A stretch of 7,103 bases of DNA, from NCBI GenBank assembly GCA_024654345.1, contig JANLIN010000071.1, positions 1-7,103 on the forward strand, read 5' to 3'. This document shows, one piece after another, positions 5,304 to 7,103 of this stretch. Positions within the stretch are counted from its first letter, which is position 1. Every line of letters starts with the position of its first letter. A program made the position numbers and the translations under genes. This DNA is from Candidatus Komeilibacteria bacterium (GTDB lineage Bacteria > Patescibacteriota > Patescibacteriia > UBA1558). Below the pieces are notes generated by a model. The model saw only the letters and a program-made list of their open reading frames with translations, did no database searches and was not told the DNA's origin.

Positions 5304-6347
5304 TTATAGCCCTAGATTTGGTTGCGGCTCCAACCGCCGCCAATTGTCTTCAAGTTTAAGGCGACTAACGGGGCTAAGTGTCTGATAAGCAATGTAGCCG
5401 GCCAAGCCAATCATGGTGGCATTATCCCCCGTGTACTCCAATGCCGGGCAGTGAAATTCCACGTTCAGCCGATCGGCCGTTATTATTAATTGCTTGCGCA
5501 ATTCCTTGTTGGCCGCGACTCCACCGCCGAGTAATATCGAATTGGCACCATATTCTTTAACGGCTCTTTCCGCTTTGGTCGTCAATACGTCTACCACCGC
5601 CTGCTGGAAACTGACACAGATATTATCGATATCTTTTTCACTAAGCATGGGTTGTTCATTGATGTGATAGCGCACGGCTGTTTTTAAGCCGGAAAAAGAA
5701 AAATCATAACTCTTGGCGTCAATCATTGGTCGCGGAAAGTCCAAAACTTTTTTATCGCCGTTCATGGCCCGCTTTGAAATTTCCGGTCCGCCCGGATAAC
5801 CCAAGTCCAATAACTTAGCCACTTTATCAAACGCTTCTCCAGCCGCATCATCACGTGTCCGGCCCAAAATTTTATAGCTACCATAGTCCTTCAATAGCAG
5901 TATTTCCGTATGACCCCCGGATACGATCAGACTGACAGCCGGAAAAATATCTTGCCGCGTGATATCCAGATGCTCATTATCAAGCCACGGCGAATATAGA
6001 TGCCCACTCAAATGATTGACCCCGATCAGCGGCTTCTGCCAAATATAAGCCAAGGTCTTGGCGGTTTCTATCCCTACTAACAGCGACGTTACCAGTCCAG
6101 GACCCTCTGTCACGGCTATTAAATCTATTTCCGCCACGGATATTTTGCCCGCTACTTTATCCAACAAGGGAATAATAACCTCGACGTGCTTGCGGGCGGC
6201 CACTTCCGGCACTACACCACCATATTGGGCGTGCAAGGATGCCTGTGAGGCAATTACTTTTTTTTCAATATTAAGCTTACCGTCAGTTATATTCAGCAGA
6301 CTGACGGCTGTTTCGTCACATGATGATTCTATCGCCAATATTCTCAT
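5304..6347 (-). CDS. tsaD: tRNA N6-threonylcarbamoyladenosine transferase TsaD
   Basis: The catalytic subunit that moves the threonylcarbamoyl group from threonylcarbamoyl-AMP to A37 of tRNAs reading ANN codons; a cytoplasmic ASKHA-fold metalloenzyme (Kae1/Qri7/YgjD family). 347 aa against 337 in E. coli. Visible motifs: IESSCDETA (6-14), GGVVPEVAARKHVE (43-56), metal ligands in NHLSGH (His112, His116), SGGHT (143-147), DDAAGEAFDK (166-175), FSFSGLKTA (216-224), GGGVAAN (274-280) and the third metal ligand in YTGDNA (Asp308). Nothing essential is missing. The start is certain because the family begins M-x-I-L-x-IESSCDET. tsaE follows, consistent with shared pathway; TsaB and TsaC are not in the window. 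Confidence 0.98.
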   Translation of the reverse strand: MRILAIESSCDETAVSLLNITDGKLNIEKKVIASQASLHAQYGGVVPEVAARKHVEVIIPLLDKVAGKISVAEIDLIAVTEGPGLVTSLLVGIETAKTLAYIWQKPLIGVNHLSGHLYSPWLDNEHLDITRQDIFPAVSLIVSGGHTEILLLKDYGSYKILGRTRDDAAGEAFDKVAKLLDLGYPGGPEISKRAMNGDKKVLDFPRPMIDAKSYDFSFSGLKTAVRYHINEQPMLSEKDIDNICVSFQQAVVDVLTTKAERAVKEYGANSILLGGGVAANKELRKQLIITADRLNVEFHCPALEYTGDNATMIGLAGYIAYQTLSPVSRLKLEDNWRRLEPQPNLGL

Positions 6348-6355
6348 ACCGCTAC

Positions 6356-6383
6356 ATTATATTAGCTGTGGTCATTTTGGCAA
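6356..6383 (-). promoter_or_regulatory. tsaD promoter, leaderless or nearly so
   Basis: On the minus strand TTGCCA (plus strand 6378-6383; 5/6) is followed after 16 bp by a perfect TATAAT (6356-6361), ending 8 nt before the ATG at 6347. The leader would be 0-2 nt, and no Shine-Dalgarno is present. Confidence 0.6.
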
Positions 6384-6436
6384 TGGTACTATTCTCATCC
6401 AACAACCAAACTTATAAATGAAAATATTCGTGAGGG

Positions 6437-6465
6437 TTGACTTAATAGCCAGCAAATGCTTAAAT
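6437..6465 (+). promoter_or_regulatory. Upstream candidate promoter of the membrane-protein gene
   Basis: TTGACT (6437-6442) is followed after 17 bp by TTAAAT (6460-6465), with TG at 6457-6458 forming an extended -10. Predicted start is about 6472. The leader to the gene at 6729 would be about 257 nt. An AGAGGAG stretch at 6491-6497 looks like a Shine-Dalgarno but no ATG or GTG follows at a usual distance. Confidence 0.4.
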
Positions 6466-6500
6466 ATCCTCAATAGTGGACATTAACAAAAGAGGAGAAT

Positions 6501-6529
6501 TTACCAAGCTTATAGACATTCACTATAAT
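6501..6529 (+). promoter_or_regulatory. Second candidate promoter, closer to the small ORF
   Basis: TTACCA (6501-6506; 4/6) is followed after 17 bp by a perfect TATAAT (6524-6529), giving a start near 6536. It could serve the small ORF at 6582 and the membrane protein at 6729. Confidence 0.4.
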
Positions 6530-6581
6530 TTACTGTCACTACGGTTTAACTAATCTCTCCTATCTTGAGGGGGTAGAGACA

Positions 6582-6665
6582 ATGGCTATGATTAATCGGT
6601 CCACAAAAATTCACTTCCCTGAAAAAGTAATAGTCATGGAAACAAACGGATGTTCCATGTCCTAA
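6582..6665 (+). CDS. Possible 27-aa small protein or leader peptide
   Basis: An ORF too short for ordinary gene calling: M-A-M-I-N-R-S at the start, ETNGCSMS at the end, then TAA (6663-6665). A GAGGGGG stretch (6567-6573) precedes it; the usable GAGG is 11 nt from the ATG, longer than ideal, while the G-run is nearer. It lies between a candidate promoter and the membrane-protein gene 63 nt further on, so it could be an upstream regulatory ORF or a small secreted or structural peptide. TCTCT (6554-6558 area) can pair with AGAGA (6575-6579), which might mask the ribosome site. There is one cysteine and no membrane helix. A chance ORF is quite possible. Confidence 0.25.
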   Translation: MAMINRSTKIHFPEKVIVMETNGCSMS

Positions 6666-6728
6666 GGTCTCAATTCACAACCTAAAAAAATAAAGATTTT
6701 ACAAAATATTTTCAAAAAGGAGTGTCAA

Positions 6729-7103
6729 ATGAAAAAAATACCTTCATACGTATTCACTTTCTATTGTATTATACTAGCACTGGGAGCGATATTTTTTTTG
6801 ACTTACGGCGTGATAAGTGGCAATCCGTTTGTCATCGGTATCGGAGTAGTTTTCTTGTTGGGAGTGACAATGTTCATATATTTCGGTAGACAGATCAAAA
6901 TAGCTGGTCGCAATCCGTACCTTCTGCTCGTGGGACCTAAGTTTCTCCTACCTTTGAAGCAAAAGTTGGATAGTAGATTCAATGTGATTCTCCTGGAGTG
7001 TGCCAATGATACACGTGATTTTCTGGATAAATATAATTGTCAAACGATGATACTTTATTATGACGTAGAGGGTACAAGTATCGTCAATCTTCTAACCGTC
7101 GTT
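6729..7103 (+). CDS. Two-helix membrane protein, 3' end outside window
   Basis: A 125-codon open frame without a stop to the window edge, so the gene is partial. The start is supported by AAAAGGAG (6715-6722), 6 nt before the ATG. After MKKIPS come two hydrophobic helices, about residues 7-29 (contains FYCIILALGAIFFLTYG) and 34-52 (contains VIGIGVVFLLG), joined by a tight SGNP turn. The following RQIKIAGR is basic, so by the positive-inside rule the C-terminal part is cytoplasmic. There, strands YLLLVG (64-69), FNVILLE (84-90) and QTMILYYD (105-112) alternate with helices, like a Rossmann-type alpha/beta domain. That layout recalls the N-terminal part of polyprenyl-phosphate sugar transferases, but I see no nucleotide-binding motif and do not assign a function. 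Confidence 0.7.
   Translation, partial: MKKIPSYVFTFYCIILALGAIFFLTYGVISGNPFVIGIGVVFLLGVTMFIYFGRQIKIAGRNPYLLLVGPKFLLPLKQKLDSRFNVILLECANDTRDFLDKYNCQTMILYYDVEGTSIVNLLTVV

Larger units (their letters stand above)
6348..6728. other. 381-bp region between divergent genes
   Basis: It holds the tsaD promoter at its left end, two plus-strand promoter candidates (6437-6465, 6501-6529), a possible 27-aa ORF (6582-6665) and a hairpin at 6635-6659 (CATGGAaACA with TGTTCCATG, 9 pairs plus a bulged A, loop AACGGA) with no T-run. No tRNA, terminator or mobile element seen. Confidence 0.5.

Noticed and set aside
6418..6486. A 22-codon plus-strand ORF starting ATGAAAATATTC
   Set aside because: No Shine-Dalgarno or promoter at a fitting distance, and it is overlapped by the 6437-6465 promoter candidate.
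6803..7006. A 67-codon minus-strand ORF
   Set aside because: Antisense shadow of the membrane-protein gene, which has a good Shine-Dalgarno and clear transmembrane helices.

Overview
The window looks like a bacterial chromosome segment with moderate G+C. I favour a Candidate Phyla Radiation (Patescibacteria/Parcubacteria-type) host. The reasons are the compact valyl-tRNA synthetase with a TDHAAIATQ segment, tight gene packing, orphan small proteins, and several genes that appear to start leaderless. The host is inferred; no rRNA or other phylogenetic marker is present. Ordinary stop codons fit, including TGA ending tsaE, so there is no sign of the UGA-to-glycine code of some CPR lineages.

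Layout. 1-181: two imperfect 88-bp tandem repeats, with the start of a third running into a sigma-70-like promoter. 256-447 (+): a 63-aa orphan protein. 470-511: a bidirectional terminator shared with the convergent minus-strand unit. 510-1506 (-): a minimal protein-kinase-fold protein (234 aa), followed by an overlapping 99-aa orphan protein, with its own promoter just past valS. 1563-4169 (-): valS. 4170-4827: a 658-bp stretch with no protein gene. 4828-5265 (-): tsaE. 5304-6347 (-): tsaD. 6348-6728: a 381-bp region with two plus-strand promoters and a possible 27-aa ORF. 6729-7103 (+): a two-helix membrane protein that runs off the window.

The main result is in the 658-bp gap. A plus-strand promoter (TTGACC, 16 bp, TGcTAATAT) and a strand-specific intrinsic terminator (long GC stem plus seven T) bracket about 470 nt. 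This stretch has no credible ORF but contains two large closed helical domains, many nested hairpins and a probable 5'-end/loop pseudoknot. I read it as a large structured non-coding RNA, and it does not show the hallmark sequences of RNase P RNA, tmRNA or SRP RNA. Two DnaA-box-like 9-mers lie between its promoter and the divergent valS promoter.

Functionally, the recognisable genes serve translation: ValRS charges tRNA-Val, and TsaD and TsaE belong to the threonylcarbamoyl-adenosine (t6A37) tRNA modification machinery; TsaB and TsaC are not in the window. The tsaD, tsaE and valS starts are fixed by protein family. Each has a TATAAT hexamer ending 6-8 nt before ATG and no Shine-Dalgarno, so leaderless transcripts are likely. 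The orphan, 99-aa and membrane-protein genes instead carry clear Shine-Dalgarno sequences.
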